The notes beneath the pieces were generated by a model. That model saw only the letters and a program-made list of their open reading frames with translations. It was not told where the DNA came from and did not search any database. Shown one piece after another: positions 1 through 12,194 of a stretch of 64,000 nt of DNA. This stretch comes from Ailurus styani (lineage: Eukaryota > Chordata > Mammalia > Carnivora > Ailuridae), in assembly GCA_002007465.1 (NCBI GenBank), contig LNAC01000135.1, positions 3,410,816-3,474,815 on the forward strand, given 5' to 3'. Made by a program: the position numbers and the translations under genes. The stretch's first letter is position 1, and every line of letters begins with the position of its first letter.

Positions 1-459
1 GTGGTGGGAAAGTCCTTTTTAGCAAGCAGATAGCCTTTTGAAAATGAACGATCAAACGGAACATAGACTTCAAACCGAGATCAGGGTGTAGCTGGCGGCC
101 CCCTCTGAGCCGGCGGAAGAGGCGCGGCCCCCAGGGGCAGGCGGCCCCGGTCACCCAGAACGGGGGATGCGCCAGGGAAACGAGGCTCTCCTCTTACCCC
201 AAAGGAACTTAAGCCCAGACAAGCTGTGATGCCCCTCCCAGTCCACCCGGTCTCCTGCCTCCCAGGCCGCCCCATTTTGTACCCCTAGCACCCAGCTTTT
301 AGGCGTGGCTGGGGAGCACCTTCAGCTTCTCCTGGCCTTGGAAGAGCCAGAAGCCCGTGGGCTGAGCCTTCTTCGTCTTCTCCCACCAAGGTCATCCTTT
401 CTGCCTGGGCTGAGAAAAGCAACCCACCGTCCAGGGCTTCTCAACTCTGTTTTTTTTTT

Positions 460-496
460 AAAAACAAACAAAACAAAACAAAACAAAACAAAACAA
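460..496. repeat. (AAAAC)n simple repeat
   Basis: A T run followed by repeated AAAAC units. It may be the tail of an older insertion, but no body is recognisable next to it. Confidence 0.8.
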
Positions 497-504
497 CGAT
501 GCCT

Positions 505-625
505 CTAGATTAGGTGAGGCAGCTTGGGGGACCTTGGAGGTCTTCTCCTTCAATTCCTCATTTTATCGATGAAGATGGTGGGATCCAGAGGGGTTGAGTG
601 ACTCTCCCTCAGGCTCCCTGCTCTG
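505..625 (-). repeat. MIR-like fragment
   Basis: The segment contains the decayed pattern 'ctcattttatcgatgaag...gaggggttgagtgactctccc', resembling the usual 'cattttacagatgagga...gaggttaagtgacttgccc' of reverse-oriented MIR elements. Divergent, so boundaries are rough. Confidence 0.4.
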
Positions 626-1560
626 CGACCGCTGTCCAGGTGGAAATAGGAACCACGCGTTTGTTCTTTCAGCGTGTTCCCAACCTGGGCCACGGGAGGG
701 CGGGGGGCAGCTCCCAGCCTGGCGGAGACCCACACCGGGCCCAGCAGCCGGATGGCGGGGCTGGGGGCTCAGTGTGGGGTCCTGTGCACGCTCATAGCCC
801 ATATTCTTGAGGCAAACCAGAGCCAACAGGACCCTCCTTCATCAGAATTTAAAATGCCAGTGATTTTCCTTTTTTTCCAACAATAAGAAAGTTGAGTCAT
901 CAGGTTGCTTAGTCGTGAGAACCCAGCAGAAACCAGCCTGGTCAAACAGGGGTCATTCAGAGGCAGGCTCCTGGGGGGATCGCAGCAGCTGGAGAGGAGC
1001 CTTGTGCCTGGCATGCCGCTCTCTCTGGGCACTGGTGTCTTTGTCCCCCCAAACTGGCCGCGAAGTGAATGAAGAGACGGCGCAGGTGAGGATGTGCTAA
1101 AATGGGACCCTTGAGGGGAGGCCCCTGGAGTTACAACCAACTGTCTTCTTACCTCAGCAGGGACCACGTCTGGTTTAACTGGCTCTGCAGCATCTAGAAC
1201 ATTCCAGATTCAGCAAGCACTTCATCTCTACTGAATGAGCACCCATCGGGATCTGTCCTCACCTAGCTTGGAGTCTAGCAGGGGGACCGAGATGACAGTG
1301 AGTCCGTGTGCTAAATGCCCAGCTCCCTGCTCCCCACTGTGTCCATCCCCGCCCCCCACCGGGGAGTCTCAACAGCGAGGAGGGAGGAGTATGCCTTCCG
1401 AGGGGGAGAACCCAGACGGCTGAGCACATCCTCCCTCCCAGGGGGAGAGCGAGTGGGGCGTGACCGCTGTGTCCCGCAGGAGGTGTGCTACGCGTGTGAG
1501 CCGGGGTGACCAAAGGCGAGGACTCTTCACACCTGCTGCTCTGCTTCTAACAGAAGCTCT

Positions 1561-2344
1561 AGGCTCACTGTGTACCGTCTGATGCAGGGAGGGGGGATTA
1601 AAAATGGGATTTTGTTTGTTTTAGGATTAGGGGCTTAGCTGTCCTGCTCAAGAGTAAACAGTAAATTATGGGCAGGGATCGAAGAGTCTTTATTCGGCGG
1701 GATTTTCACTTTCATTCTCAGAGCTTTATTCTTTTACTTAGAACAAGTTGGGAGAAATAATAAAAGTTCTCAACGCTGAGGGGGAAAAGTAAAACACTTC
1801 TAATATCTGAGCATATCAGAAACTAGCAACTCCGCTTTATCTTAAGAGAACAGAAGGGTATCTGGAGAGAACTGCATTTGATAAAATATTGGCAAAAGTA
1901 TTAAAAGAATACTATGGTCCTATCAATAATACAATCTAGGGATTTAAGGAGTTCATATGTGTAATAAAAATGACACCGATTATTTGAGAACCTTGTTAGA
2001 GAATTACCAAGGAAAGATTTTTAGCTTCAGTGATTTCCTATTTTTCAAGGCTAACATTTTGTCCAGAAGTCTCTCTTTTGAAGAGTCCAGGAGAACGGAC
2101 AGGATTAAAGTGTCTGTCAGCTTCTTCGGATGAGAATGCCCCAAATACCTGAAGCGTTGCTGCCTCGAGTGCTGGTGTTCTCCGTCTGCAGCTGAGGGGG
2201 GACTTCTGTGCTGCTGACAATTTGACTAGTCCTATGATTTCATCTCCAAAGTGAAAAGTTTTTATAGTGATAGGATCTGAGTTATGTTATGCTAGAATCT
2301 CATACAACTTTGGCTTCTCCTGTGGACCTCTGTTTATTTTTAAT
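1561..2344. other. AT-rich intergenic sequence, nothing recognised
   Basis: The base composition shifts from GC-rich to AT-rich at about 1560. No repeat family or gene feature was recognised on either strand. Confidence 0.5.
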
Positions 2345-2545
2345 TTTTTAGTAGCACTTAGCACGTTGTGGTCTTACCACAATGTAATTCACATCTATTT
2401 GTGTGATTCTCTGAATTGATGCCTGTCTCCACCGTTGGGCTCTGTGTTCCACAAGGACATTTTCTCTGCTGCTTTCTGTACCCTCAGCCTGGAAGAGTCT
2501 TGCGTGGAGTATGCTCCAGAATTCTTGTTGCATGGATGAAAGGAC
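2345..2545 (+). repeat. L2 LINE 3' end
   Basis: The order of landmarks matches the L2 3' end: 'gtagcacttagcac', 'gtaattcacatctatttgtgtg', 'ctgtctccacc', 'tgggctctgtgttccacaagga', then a 'catggatgaaagga' end. Ancient and diverged. The following 320 bp (to about 2865) show nothing recognisable. Confidence 0.65.
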
Positions 2546-2865
2546 CTAGGAGAGGTTTTTAGGTGAGGCTAGATCAGTATTCATTCTACAGCACCCCCGA
2601 GTGCATTAATTTTTAAATGCTCAGAAAGCATTGTTAAAAAAGAAAAGGCATTGTAATGGATGGAATTACCATTTAGCAACCTATAGCTTTTAAATGATAC
2701 CTTTTCTCATTTTGAAAATCTTTGATTCACTTAAATGTCTTCATAGCTAAAACCACTTAGATGTGTTGACCTCTTGTCTAATTTTCTCAACTTTTTCCCT
2801 TGAAGAAAATAACATATATTAGGCACATTTGTCTTTATTTGCAGATGAAGAAACTGGGGTGAAGT

Positions 2866-5232
2866 AATTTTTTATTGAGCTATAATTGACAATGACATTA
2901 GTTTCCAGTATAATGATTTCAATATTTATATGTATCACACAATGATCACCAAGATGGCTACTTAAAATCTGTCACCGTCCATGGTTACAGCTTTTCCTCG
3001 TGATGAGAACTTTTAAGATCTACTCTCCTAGGAACTTTTAATATTTCAACTTTGTATATAATACAGTATTACCTACAGTCACCATCCTGTATGTTACATC
3101 CTCGTGATTTATTTATTTTACAACTGGAAGTTTGTACCTTTGGTCCCATTCATCCATTTCACTTACTCCCACCTTTGGCAATCACCACTCTATTCTCCGT
3201 ATCCATAGAAAAACTTGGGTTTGGGGGTTTTTTGTTTCTGCCTTTTTGTTTTTGGGGTTTTGTGTTGTTTTGTTTAGATTACACATGTAATTAGGAACAT
3301 ATGGTTTTATCTTTTATTGTCTGACTTCTTCACTTACCATAATGTCTTTAAGGTTCATCCATGTTGTTTCAGCTAGCAAGATTTCCTTCTTTTTTATGGC
3401 TGAGTAACATTTCCTGGTGTGTGTACCTTTTCTTTATGCACTCATTCATTGATAGACACTTAGGTTGCTTCCATGTCTTGGCTGTTGTAAATAATGCTGC
3501 AGTGAACATGGGGGTGCCGGTATCTTTGCAAATTAATGGTTTTTTTTTTCCTTTGGATACGTACCCAGAACTGAAATTCCTGGATCATATAGTAGTTGTA
3601 TTTTTAATTTTTTTGAGAAACCTCCATACTATTTTCCATAGTGGCTGCACCAATTTACATTTCCAACACTGCATAAGGGGTCCCTTTGTTCTGCACTCTC
3701 ACCAACACTTGCTATTTCTTGTCTTTCTGTTAGTGGCCACTCTAACAGGTATGAGGTGATACCTCATTATGGTTTTGATTTGCATTTCCCTGATGCTGAG
3801 TGATGTTGAGCACATTTTCATGGATCTATTAGCCATCTGAATATCTTCCTTGGAAAAATGTCTATTCAGATCCTCTGCTCACTTTAAAATTAGATCATTT
3901 GGGGTTTTTTGCTATGGAGTTGTATGAGTTCTTGATATGTTTTGGATATTAACTCCTCATCAGATATATGATTTGCAAGTATTTTCTCCCAGTTGATAGG
4001 ACAACTTTGAATTTTGCTGATTGCTTCCTTTGCTGTGCAGAAGGTTTTTCATTTGATGTAGTCCCACTTGTCTGTATTTTCTTTTTTTTTTTCTTTTTTT
4101 TAAGATTTTATGTATCTGTTTGACAGAGCACAAGCAGGAGCAGCAGCAGAGGGAGCCAGGGAAGCAGGCTCTCTGCTAAGTAGGGAGCCCAATGCGGGGC
4201 TTGACCCCAAGACCCTGGGATCATGACCTGAGCCAAAGGCAGATGCTTAACAGACTGAGCCGCATCTATATTTGCTTTTATTGCTTTTGCTTTTGATGTC
4301 AGATCCACAAAATCCTCTTCTAGACCTGTCTGTGTCAAGGGGGTTACCAGCTATGTTTCCTACTAGGAGTTTTCTGGTATTAGGTCTTATGTTCAAGACT
4401 TTTGTCCTTTTCAGTTTATTCTTGTGTATAGTGTAACAGTAGTCCGGTTTCATTCTTGGGCATGTGGCTGTCTAGTTTTCCCAGGACCACTTACTGAAGA
4501 GACGCTCATTTCCCCATTGCATATATGGCTCTTTGTCAGAAATGAACTGGCCATCTATGTGTGAGTCTGTTTCTGAGCTCTCTGTTCTGTTCTATTGACC
4601 TATGTGTCTATATTTATGCCAATACCATAGTGTGTTCATTTCTATAGTTTGTAATGGAGTTTGAAATCAGAAAGTGTGATGCTGCCAGCTTTGCTTTTTT
4701 TACTCAAGATTCGTTTGGCATTTCAGAGTCTTCTGCAGTTCCATACACATTTTAGGATCGTGTGGTCTATTTTTGTGGAAAAAATGCCATTGGAATTTTG
4801 ATAGGGATTGCATTGAATCTGAACATTACTTTGGGTGGTATGGGCAATTTAATGATATTTGTTCTTCCAATCTCTGAGCACAGAATATGTATCTATTACT
4901 TGTGTCTTCATCAGTTTCTTTCATCAAAGTCTTCAAGTTCTCAGTGGGTAAGTCTTTCACTTCCTTGACTAAATTTGTTTCTAGATATTTTATTCTTTTT
5001 GATGTAATTATAAATGGGATTTTTTTTCTTCTTTCTGATAGTTCATTATTACTGAATAGAAATGCAACAGGTTTTTTCGTATATTGATTTTGAATCTTGC
5101 AATTCTACTGAATTTGTTGATTCGTTTTGACATTTTTTTTGGTGAAGTCTTTAGGATTTTTACATATAACATCATGTTATCTGTAAATAGTGACAGTTTC
5201 ACTTCTTCTTTTCTGATAGAGATGCCTTCTAT
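2866..5232 (-). mobile_element. L1 fragment, 3'UTR to reverse transcriptase, antisense
   Basis: Reads as an L1 on the minus strand. The 3'UTR lies at the low end ('attgagctataattgacaat'), followed by the ORF2 C-terminal region and the reverse transcriptase up to about 5230. The catalytic box reads FTDN instead of FADD and the frame is broken many times, so it is dead. A SINE interrupts it at about 4091-4264. Confidence 0.85.
4091..4264 (-). repeat. Carnivoran tRNA-Lys SINE inserted in L1
   Basis: A T run then 'aagattttatgtatctgtttgacagag' through 'gatcatgacctgagccaaag' to 'ctgagccgc': the reverse complement of a SINEC element. L1 sequence continues on both sides, so it inserted after the L1. 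Confidence 0.9.
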
Positions 5233-7260
5233 TTTTCTTAACTAATTGCTCTAGATAAAACTTCTGTTTGGTTCTTTCTTATGTTTTCTCTCTCTTTGTT
5301 GAGGTTCTCACTGTGTTCATCTATTCTTCTCCCAAGTTCAGTGAGCTTCTTTATACTCTTATTTTGAACTCTTTGTCAGGTAAATCACTTATCTCCATTT
5401 CATTAAGTTTTTTTTTTTTTTCCTGAGGTTTTTTCTTGTTCTGTAGGCCTCGGTTTCTTCAGTTCTCTTGACATGCTGTGTCAATTTCTTTCTTTTTCTT
5501 TTCTTTCTTTTTTTTAAATTTCTTTGGAGATTTCCTTTTTTTTTTCTTTAGAGATTTTACTATTTATTTGAGAGAGAGAGTGTGAGCACAGGTAGGGGAA
5601 GGAGCAGAGTGGGGATGTGGAAAGAATCTCAAGCCGACTCGGTACTGAGCGAGGAGCCTGACACAGGGCTCTATCTCAGGCCCCTGAAATGACCTGAGCC
5701 AAAATCAAGGGTCAGACGCTTAACCAACTGAGCCACCCAGATGCCCCATTGCTGGGCCAGCTTCTGTGCATTGGATAACACAGCCACCTCTCCCAGTTTT
5801 GAATGAGTGGCTTCGTGTAGGAGTTGAGCATCATTCAACTCTGCCCTTGCTCTTGGTTGTCTCTCAAACCTGTCTGATTTTCCAAGCAGCCCATTTTATT
5901 TTTAATGGCTCAGAGCAGGTGAGGGTGTGCCAGGACCAGCCAGTGTCCCAGAGCGGGAGGATCTCAGTTAGCACCCAGATTCAGGCTGATTGAAAGCCAG
6001 GCCCTGAGGCAGCCGCCATTAAATTATGCAAATATATACAGTCCTGTAGGACCACAGGCAGAGGTCCCACTGGTCACTAGTGCCAGGTGATCTAGAGGTG
6101 CCAATTGGTACCAGTCACCCAAATTTGGGCACAAGACGAGTGTTTCCTTCCTTTCTGGGAGGTCTCTGGAAAGGATTATGTCAGCCCTTCAGTGTGTGTT
6201 TGAGAAGCCTGCCCCTCAGACTACAGCTAGGATCATAGACTAATCCACCTCTTTCCTAGAAAGACTGGACTCCTGGATCTGTTGCCCTTTGTTGTGCTGT
6301 GGCGGGGGTACCCACTTATGTCTTTCTCTGTGGGACTGACAAGGGCAAGCCCCACTGATCACCAGGGCCGGGAGATTTCGAGGGTCCCCTAGCAGCCACT
6401 GCAACAGTTAGGGTGCTGGAGAAGGGTATAAGCTCCTTTTAGGGAGACACCAGTAAGCTGGAGCAAGGCAGCTGGAGGGCACAAGGGTTGCACGCACCAG
6501 CCTCCGTTCTGAGAGCACTGCTTCAGGCCTCCCCATGTGCGCAGACCTCAAGCCCCGTCCTCTGACTGAAGCTCTCGGAGGAGCAGACAGGCCTTTTTCA
6601 CAGAAGGACTTGGAGTGTGTCTCCGTTTGCTATCTGTGTCGTGCCCTGAGGCCGGTGGCCGGCCAAGAACTCTCTCTCCAAATATTCTAGTCCTGTGGGG
6701 CCGAGGAGCGCAGCCCTCCTGGCCACTGAAGCCAGGGGATCAAGTGTTCTCCCCTGGGTAGCAGCCAGGGAAACTGGGTCACCAGATCTGTATGAACTCT
6801 CCAGGAGACAGTGGCGCTCTGGAGTGGGGCGGAGGGCAAGCATCCTGGCACTCCCCCTCCCCCGTCTCTGGAAGGGACTGCAGCCCTGAGATGTCTGCTG
6901 ATCTAGAAGCCTGTCTCACGGCCTGCGGCGGTGCCCATGAGCTACTGGCCTGTTTCACAGAAAGACTGTGATCCCTGCACTGTTGCCTCCTGGTGCGTGC
7001 CCTCAGGGTGGCAGCCACTTAAGAGCGCTTTCTCCACCGTTTACGGTTCTGTGGGACCCCGGCCACTCGGGCTAGGGGGTCTGGTTACGTTTTCTGGACA
7101 ACCGTACATGGGTACGGCATGGAACATTCTTTATACCTTTGACCCAGAAAGCTTTGTTGATCCTGGTGTCAGCGCATCCATCTGGAGTTCCGTCTCTTTC
7201 ATGGCGAATTTTCTGATTTCTTTGAGTGTCCGAGGGGCGTGCTTCTTGAAATTCACCCCA
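5233..7260 (-). mobile_element. L1 5' region, antisense, modular
   Basis: After the reverse transcriptase break at about 5232 the sequence jumps to L1 5'-end material ('gttgaggttctcactgtgttc', later 'cagccacctctcccag'). It becomes GC-rich toward 7.2 kb, as L1 5'UTRs of this clade are. Three related modules with 'cactgatcaccagggcc' or similar and a following 'cagcagcc' stretch start near 6040, 6350 and 6690. No intact ORF. Confidence 0.65.
5540..5747 (-). repeat. Carnivoran SINE inside L1 5' region
   Basis: Runs from a T-rich start and 'tttgagagagagagtgtgag' to 'ccaactgagccacccagatg'. Older, diverged subfamily with no clear target-site duplication. Confidence 0.9.
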
Positions 7261-7464
7261 TGGGGCACCTGAGTGGTTCAGTTGGTTAAGTGTCTGCCTT
7301 TGGCTCAGGTCATGATCCCAGGGGCCTGGGATGGAACCCTACACTGAGCTCCTTGCTCAGCGGGGAGTCTGCTTCTCTCTCTCCTTCTGCTGCTCCCCCT
7401 GTTTGTGTGCTCTCTCTCTCTCTCTCTCTCTGTCAAATAAATAAATACAATCTTTAAAAAAAGG
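7261..7464 (+). repeat. Carnivoran SINE
   Basis: Starts 'ggggcacctgagtggttcag', has a (TC)n tract and ends 'tcaaataaataaatacaatc' plus an A run. It sits where the L1 5' block ends. Confidence 0.92.
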
Positions 7465-7599
7465 AAAGAAAAGAAATTCAGCCCGCGGATGCAGTTGTCA
7501 CTGTTGACGGTGTGTTTTCTCCTTCTCACCAAGCTCCTTTGCAGGAGCCATGCTGCCAGGTCTTGGTTGGGAAGGAAGACCAATGTTTTTTTGTTTTTG

Positions 7600-7736
7600 T
7601 TTTTGTTTTTAAATATTTATTCATTAATTCCTTCATTCTTTCAGATAAGTAATGTCAACACCCAGTGTGGGGCTTGAACTCCCAATCCCAAAATGAAGAG
7701 TCCCATGCTCTAACAACTGAGCCAACCAGCTGCACC
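7600..7736 (-). repeat. Old carnivoran SINE, short form
   Basis: Contains 'gtgtggggcttgaactccca' and ends 'caactgagccaaccagctgc', the reverse complement of an old SINE head with most of the body lost. From here to 8144 no other feature is recognised. Confidence 0.75.
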
Positions 7737-8144
7737 AGAACAATGTTGCTTTAAGCTGGAATTTGATACTTACAGAATAAAGAAATAGGGATTTCCACTG
7801 GCATTTTATAGCCCCTATTCAGACCTGGAGAGCACTACCTGTATTTTTACTCAAGTGTGTCTTGGATCCCTAGTGGTGAACCAAAAACTCTCAAATACCC
7901 CCTTATAAAACAATTGCTTTTCTCTTAAGGTAATTAAGTATCTCATTAAATAACTTTATAAATCTGAAAAGGTTATATCAAAACCTGTAGAAGTCAAATG
8001 TAATTTTTTTAGATATTCCACTGTAAATTAAAGACTTTGCCCTGCTATTACTTTTGTCACTTGAAAGGTTAGCAAATAGTGTGTTGAGGATTTTAAAGTC
8101 TCAATCACAAAATTATAAGAGAGGGATGAATTTTTTTTCTTCAG

Positions 8145-8357
8145 GTTTATTTTATTTTTAGTTTAGTTTAGTTTAGTTTTATTTGAGAGAGAGAGAGCTA
8201 GCGAGAGAGAGTATGACCAGGGTGAGGAGGGGTGGGGAGAGGGAGAAGCAATTCCCCGCTGAGCAGGGAACCCCTTGCGGGGTTTGATCCCAGGACCCTG
8301 GGATCATGACATGAGCCAAATGCAGACACTTAACTGACTGAGCCACCCAGATGCCCT
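8145..8357 (-). repeat. Carnivoran SINE
   Basis: Runs from a (TTTAG)n-type start and 'tttgagagagagagagctag' to 'gagccacccagatgcccttc'. The repeated 'gtttagtttagtttag' at 8160-8177 is an altered A-tail. Confidence 0.9.
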
Positions 8358-8359
8358 TC

Positions 8360-8490
8360 ACCAGCTTTACTGAGGTATAACTGACAAAATTGTATCTATT
8401 TCAAGCTTACAGTGTGGCGATTTGATGTACATATATTTTGTGACGTGAGTACTACTGTCATGTTAATTAGCATTCATCACCTCCACACTC
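8360..8490 (-). mobile_element. L1 3' end, antisense
   Basis: 'tactgaggtataactgacaa' and 'cattcatcacc' are L1 3'UTR landmarks read on the reverse strand. Only about 130 bp remain before a SINE remnant follows. Confidence 0.6.
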
Positions 8491-8491
8491 A

Positions 8492-8590
8492 GCACAGTCT
8501 GCTTGAGATTCTCTCCCTCTCTCTCTCTGCCCCCCCCACTCATGCTCTCTCTCTTAAATAAATAAAATCTTTTTTTAAAAATTTAAAAAA
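8492..8590 (+). repeat. SINE 3' half (tail only)
   Basis: 'gtctgcttgagattctctcc', a (TC)n tract and 'cttaaataaataaaatcttt' match the back half of a carnivoran SINE. The tRNA-like head is missing. Confidence 0.8.
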
Positions 8591-8599
8591 TTAAAGTTA

Positions 8600-10195
8600 T
8601 TTCTTCTTTTTGTTCTTCAGCTTGGGTGCTCTCCATTACCCTGTTTTCCAGATCACTGATGGTTTTTCCACGTCCACTAATTTGCTGATTCCTTAGAGTG
8701 TGTTCCTTTCAGTTATTGTATTCTTTAACGCTGATTGGTTCTTCTTGTATTTTCTCTTTGTTGAAGTTCTCACTGAGTTCTTCCATTCTTCTCTCCAGTC
8801 CACCGACCATTTTTATGATTTCTTTAAATTCGCTACCAGACTTATGCTTATCTTGACTTCATTTTGTTCTTTTTCTGAAGTTTTGTCTTTTTTCATTTGG
8901 AGCTCATTCCTCTGTCTCCCAGTTTTGCTTCACCTTCTGTGTTTGTTTCCTTGAATCAAGTAGAACAGCTAGTTCTAAACTTGAAGGAACGGTCTTGAGT
9001 GTAGCCTGTGTGCCTGGTGACCTGTCAGGCTGGCCGGCTGGAGCTGGCTGGCGTGTGTCAGGTGCTGGGGCTCTCCACACTGGGGCCATCCTGACGTGAC
9101 AGCCGCAGCCGACGAGGCTGTGAGCCGGGGAAGTCCTGGGGTTTCTGCACAGAGGGTGCCTGGTGGGACAGCCATACTGGGATGGGCGTGGGTCAGGATG
9201 GTTCCAGGATACAGAGCACAAAGGCTGTCCTGGCAGAGCCGCTCGAGCCAAAGCAGCTGTGAGTCAGGGGTTCCCAGAGGGCTTTGAATGGGGGTTGCCT
9301 AGCAAGCCCTCTGGTGCCCAAGTTGGGAAAGCTGGGAGTATTTCAGAGTGCTTTGTGCCTATGTCGCCTCAGCATAGTGGGTGAGAGAGTGTTGAGCACT
9401 GACCAGGGTGTCCTGCTGTGTGCTGGGCTGGGCTGCCTTGGTGTGGTGGCTTGTACTGTGTGGGCTAGGGGCCCAGGGCTCAGCAGCATTAGGATGGCGA
9501 AAGCACCAGGAACCTGCTCTTGCCTCTGCCATCAAGGTGATAATGTAAACAGTGGCGCTCACCAGCACCTGTGACCCGAGAGTTCCCCAGCAGCTCCCCT
9601 GCCCTTTGGCAGGGTTCTAGGGTTAGTTCCTATATACCGTATTTGCTCTTTTAAGCCACGAATTTTTTTTCTGTGCCCCCAGGACATCTGGGGCTGGTGT
9701 GGGTGAGGGGCCCAGGGCTTCGAGACAGCAGGCCAGCTATGTGTGGACCCTGTTCCGCTCTGTGCTAGCAAGTGGAGGGGCAGTGTAAACTGTGACACTT
9801 GCCAGTCTCTCTCACCTGGAGAAAGTTCCAGTGGCTCTTGCACTATTTTGTGGCATTTAGGGCTAGATCTTTTATATACTAGTTGTTCTTTTAAACCACT
9901 GCTGCGTTTTTTGGTTTTTTGTTTGTTTGTTTGTTTTGTTTTGTTTTTGTGCCCTGCGGTGAATCTGCTTAGTCCCTCAGTACTATCCCTCCCCACTACA
10001 GTTTGCAGAATTGGGGGTGGGGTTCCCTTTGTTACCAAGTCTCCATCTCTCTTGCTCTTCTCCATGGCGTCTATCTTGTGCCACTGCTGCTCAGTCAGCC
10101 CTCAGTTCTTATTCAGGGGAAACTACTTACAAATACATACAGATTTGGTGTGTCCATGGAGGAGCTAAGTTCAGACCATAATTCCAGGTCTTTAA
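8600..10195 (-). mobile_element. L1 5' region with tandem 239-bp modules, antisense
   Basis: Shares its left part with the 14.3 and 15.1 kb L1 blocks ('gttgaagttctcactgagtt'). It continues through GC-rich 5'UTR to 'acttacaaatacatacagat' and a 'tccatggaggagctaagttc' end, the same end seen near 16.8 kb. Two tandem modules start at 9458 and 9697, each opening 'gtgtgggN(N)aggggcccagg' and containing 'cagtg...ctcacc/cttgcc' and 'ctagatctt/ttagttcc' steps. Confidence 0.65.
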
Positions 10196-10209
10196 TCTGT
10201 CTTGAGAGT

Positions 10210-10398
10210 TTTTTTTAAGATTATTTGTGGGAGAGAGAGAAAGAGGGAGGGAGGGCACAGGCAGGAAGAGTAGCAGGCAGAGGGAGAAGCAGGCTCCCCA
10301 CTGAGCAGGGAGCCTGATGAGGGATCGATCCCAGGACCCTGGGTTCCTAACCTGAGCCAAAGGCGGATGCTTCACCAACTGAGCCACCCAGGCGTCCC
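10210..10398 (-). repeat. Carnivoran SINE between two L1 blocks
   Basis: Starts 'tttttttaagattatttgtg' and ends 'aactgagccacccaggcgtc'. It lies exactly at the junction of the 5' end of one antisense L1 and the ORF2 region of the next. Confidence 0.92.
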
Positions 10399-12194
10399 AA
10401 GATTATGTTTCCATATGGTATGAGAAAGTGGTAGAGTTTCATTCTTTTGCATGTAGCAAGCCAGTTTTCCCGATACCATTCATAGAAGAGAATGTCTTTT
10501 CCCTATTGTATATTCTTGCCTCTCTTGTTATAGATTAATTGAACATATAAGCATGGCTTTATTTCTGGGCTCTCTACTCTGTCCCACTGATCTATATGTG
10601 CTGTTTGCGAGCCAGTATGACACTGTTTTGATTAGAATTGCTTTGTATAGTTTGAAATCTGGGAATGTGGTATCTTCAGCTTCCCCCCCACCCCGCCTCA
10701 AGATTGCTTTGGTTATTTGGTATCTTTTGTGGTTCTGTACAAATTTTTGGATTATTCTAGTTCCGTTAAAAAAAAAACAACAACAACTTGGTATTTTGAT
10801 AGGGATTGTGCTGAATCTGTAGGTTGCTTTGGGTAGTGTGGACATTCCAACAATATTAAATCTTCCAATCCATGGGCATGGGCTATTTTTCCATTTGTGT
10901 TATCTTCAATTTATCAGTGTCTATGAGTTTTCAGAGTACATGTCTTTCACCTCCTTGGTTAAATTTACTTCTATGTATTTTATTTTTGATGCAATTGTAA
11001 GTGAAATTGTTTTCTTAATTTCCTTTTGCTAGTTATTAGTTTATAGAAGCACAGGCAATTTCTTTGTATTAATTTTGTATCCTGCAACTTTACTAAATTC
11101 ATTGATTAGTTCTAGTAGTTTTTGGTGGAGTGTTTAGAGTTCTGTATATATACTATCATGTCATCTGCGAATAATGACAGTTTAACTTCTTCCTTACCAA
11201 TTTGGATGTCTTTTATTTTTCTTGTCTGATCGTTTTGACTAGGACTTCCAATACTATGTTGAATGAATGTGGTGAGAGTTGCCATCCTTGCCTTTGTCCT
11301 GGTCTTTCCACTTTTCACTATTGTGTGTGATGGTAGCTATGGGTTTTTATATATATATGGCCTTTATTATAGTAAGATATGTTCCGTCTATACCCACTTT
11401 GCTGAGAGGTTTTATCACGAATGGATGTTGAATTTTGTCAAATGCTTTTCCTGCATCTATTGAGATAATCAAATTATTTTTATCTTTCATTTTGTTAATG
11501 TGGTGTATCACATTGATTGGTAGACATTGAACCATCCTTGCATCCACCCCTGGAATAAATCCCACTTGATCCTGGTGAATGATCCTCTTAATTTATTGTC
11601 GAGTGAAATTTACTAGTATTTTGTTGAGAATTTTGCAATTGTGTTTATCAGGAATACTGGTCTATAATTTTCTTTTTTGTAGTTTGTCTTCTTTTGATAT
11701 CATGGTAATGCTGGGCTCATATGATCTATCTGAAAGTTTTCTTCCTCTTCTAATTTTTGGAATAGTTTGAGAAAGATGGGTATTAACTCTTTCTCAGATG
11801 TTTGGTAAAATTCACCTCTGAAGCTCTCTAGTCCTGGACTTCTGTTTGCTGGGAGCTTTTTGATTGCTGATGCAATATCCTAGTAATTAGCCTGTTCTCA
11901 TTTTGTCTTCCTGATTTCAGTCTTGGAAGATGGTATGTTTCTAGGAATTTATCCATTTCTTCTAGGTTGTTCAATTTGTCAGCCTGTAAGTGTTTATGGT
12001 AGTCTTTTATAATCCTTTCTGTGGAGTTGGTTATAACTGTTTATCTGATTTTGAGTCCTTTTTTTTTTTTTGATAAAGCTGCCTACGTGTTTATCAGTCT
12101 TGTTTACTTTTTTAAGAACCAGCTCTTAGTTTCATCTTTTATATTGCCATTTTCTTCTCCATTTCACCAATTTCCACATTGATTTTTATTTTTA

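Larger units (their letters stand above)
1..1560. other. GC-rich intergenic sequence, no gene supported
   Basis: Visibly richer in GC and CpG than the rest of the window. Open frames on both strands are short, overlapping and low-complexity, with no recognisable domain or conserved motif. Nothing here could be assigned to a gene; a distal 3' end of the upstream neighbour cannot be excluded. Confidence 0.6.

Noticed and set aside
769..1167. 132-codon minus-strand ORF in the GC-rich region
   Set aside because: No recognisable domain, overlapped by ORFs on the other strand, and of the length expected by chance in GC-rich DNA.
3361..3759. 132-codon plus-strand ORF
   Set aside because: It lies on the antisense strand of L1 ORF2; the reverse strand explains the sequence.
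11112..11565. Minus-strand ORFs with reverse transcriptase motifs ([19 protein letters not shown])
   Set aside because: They are broken pieces of an ancient L1 ORF2, with stops and frameshifts between them, not a host gene or an active element.
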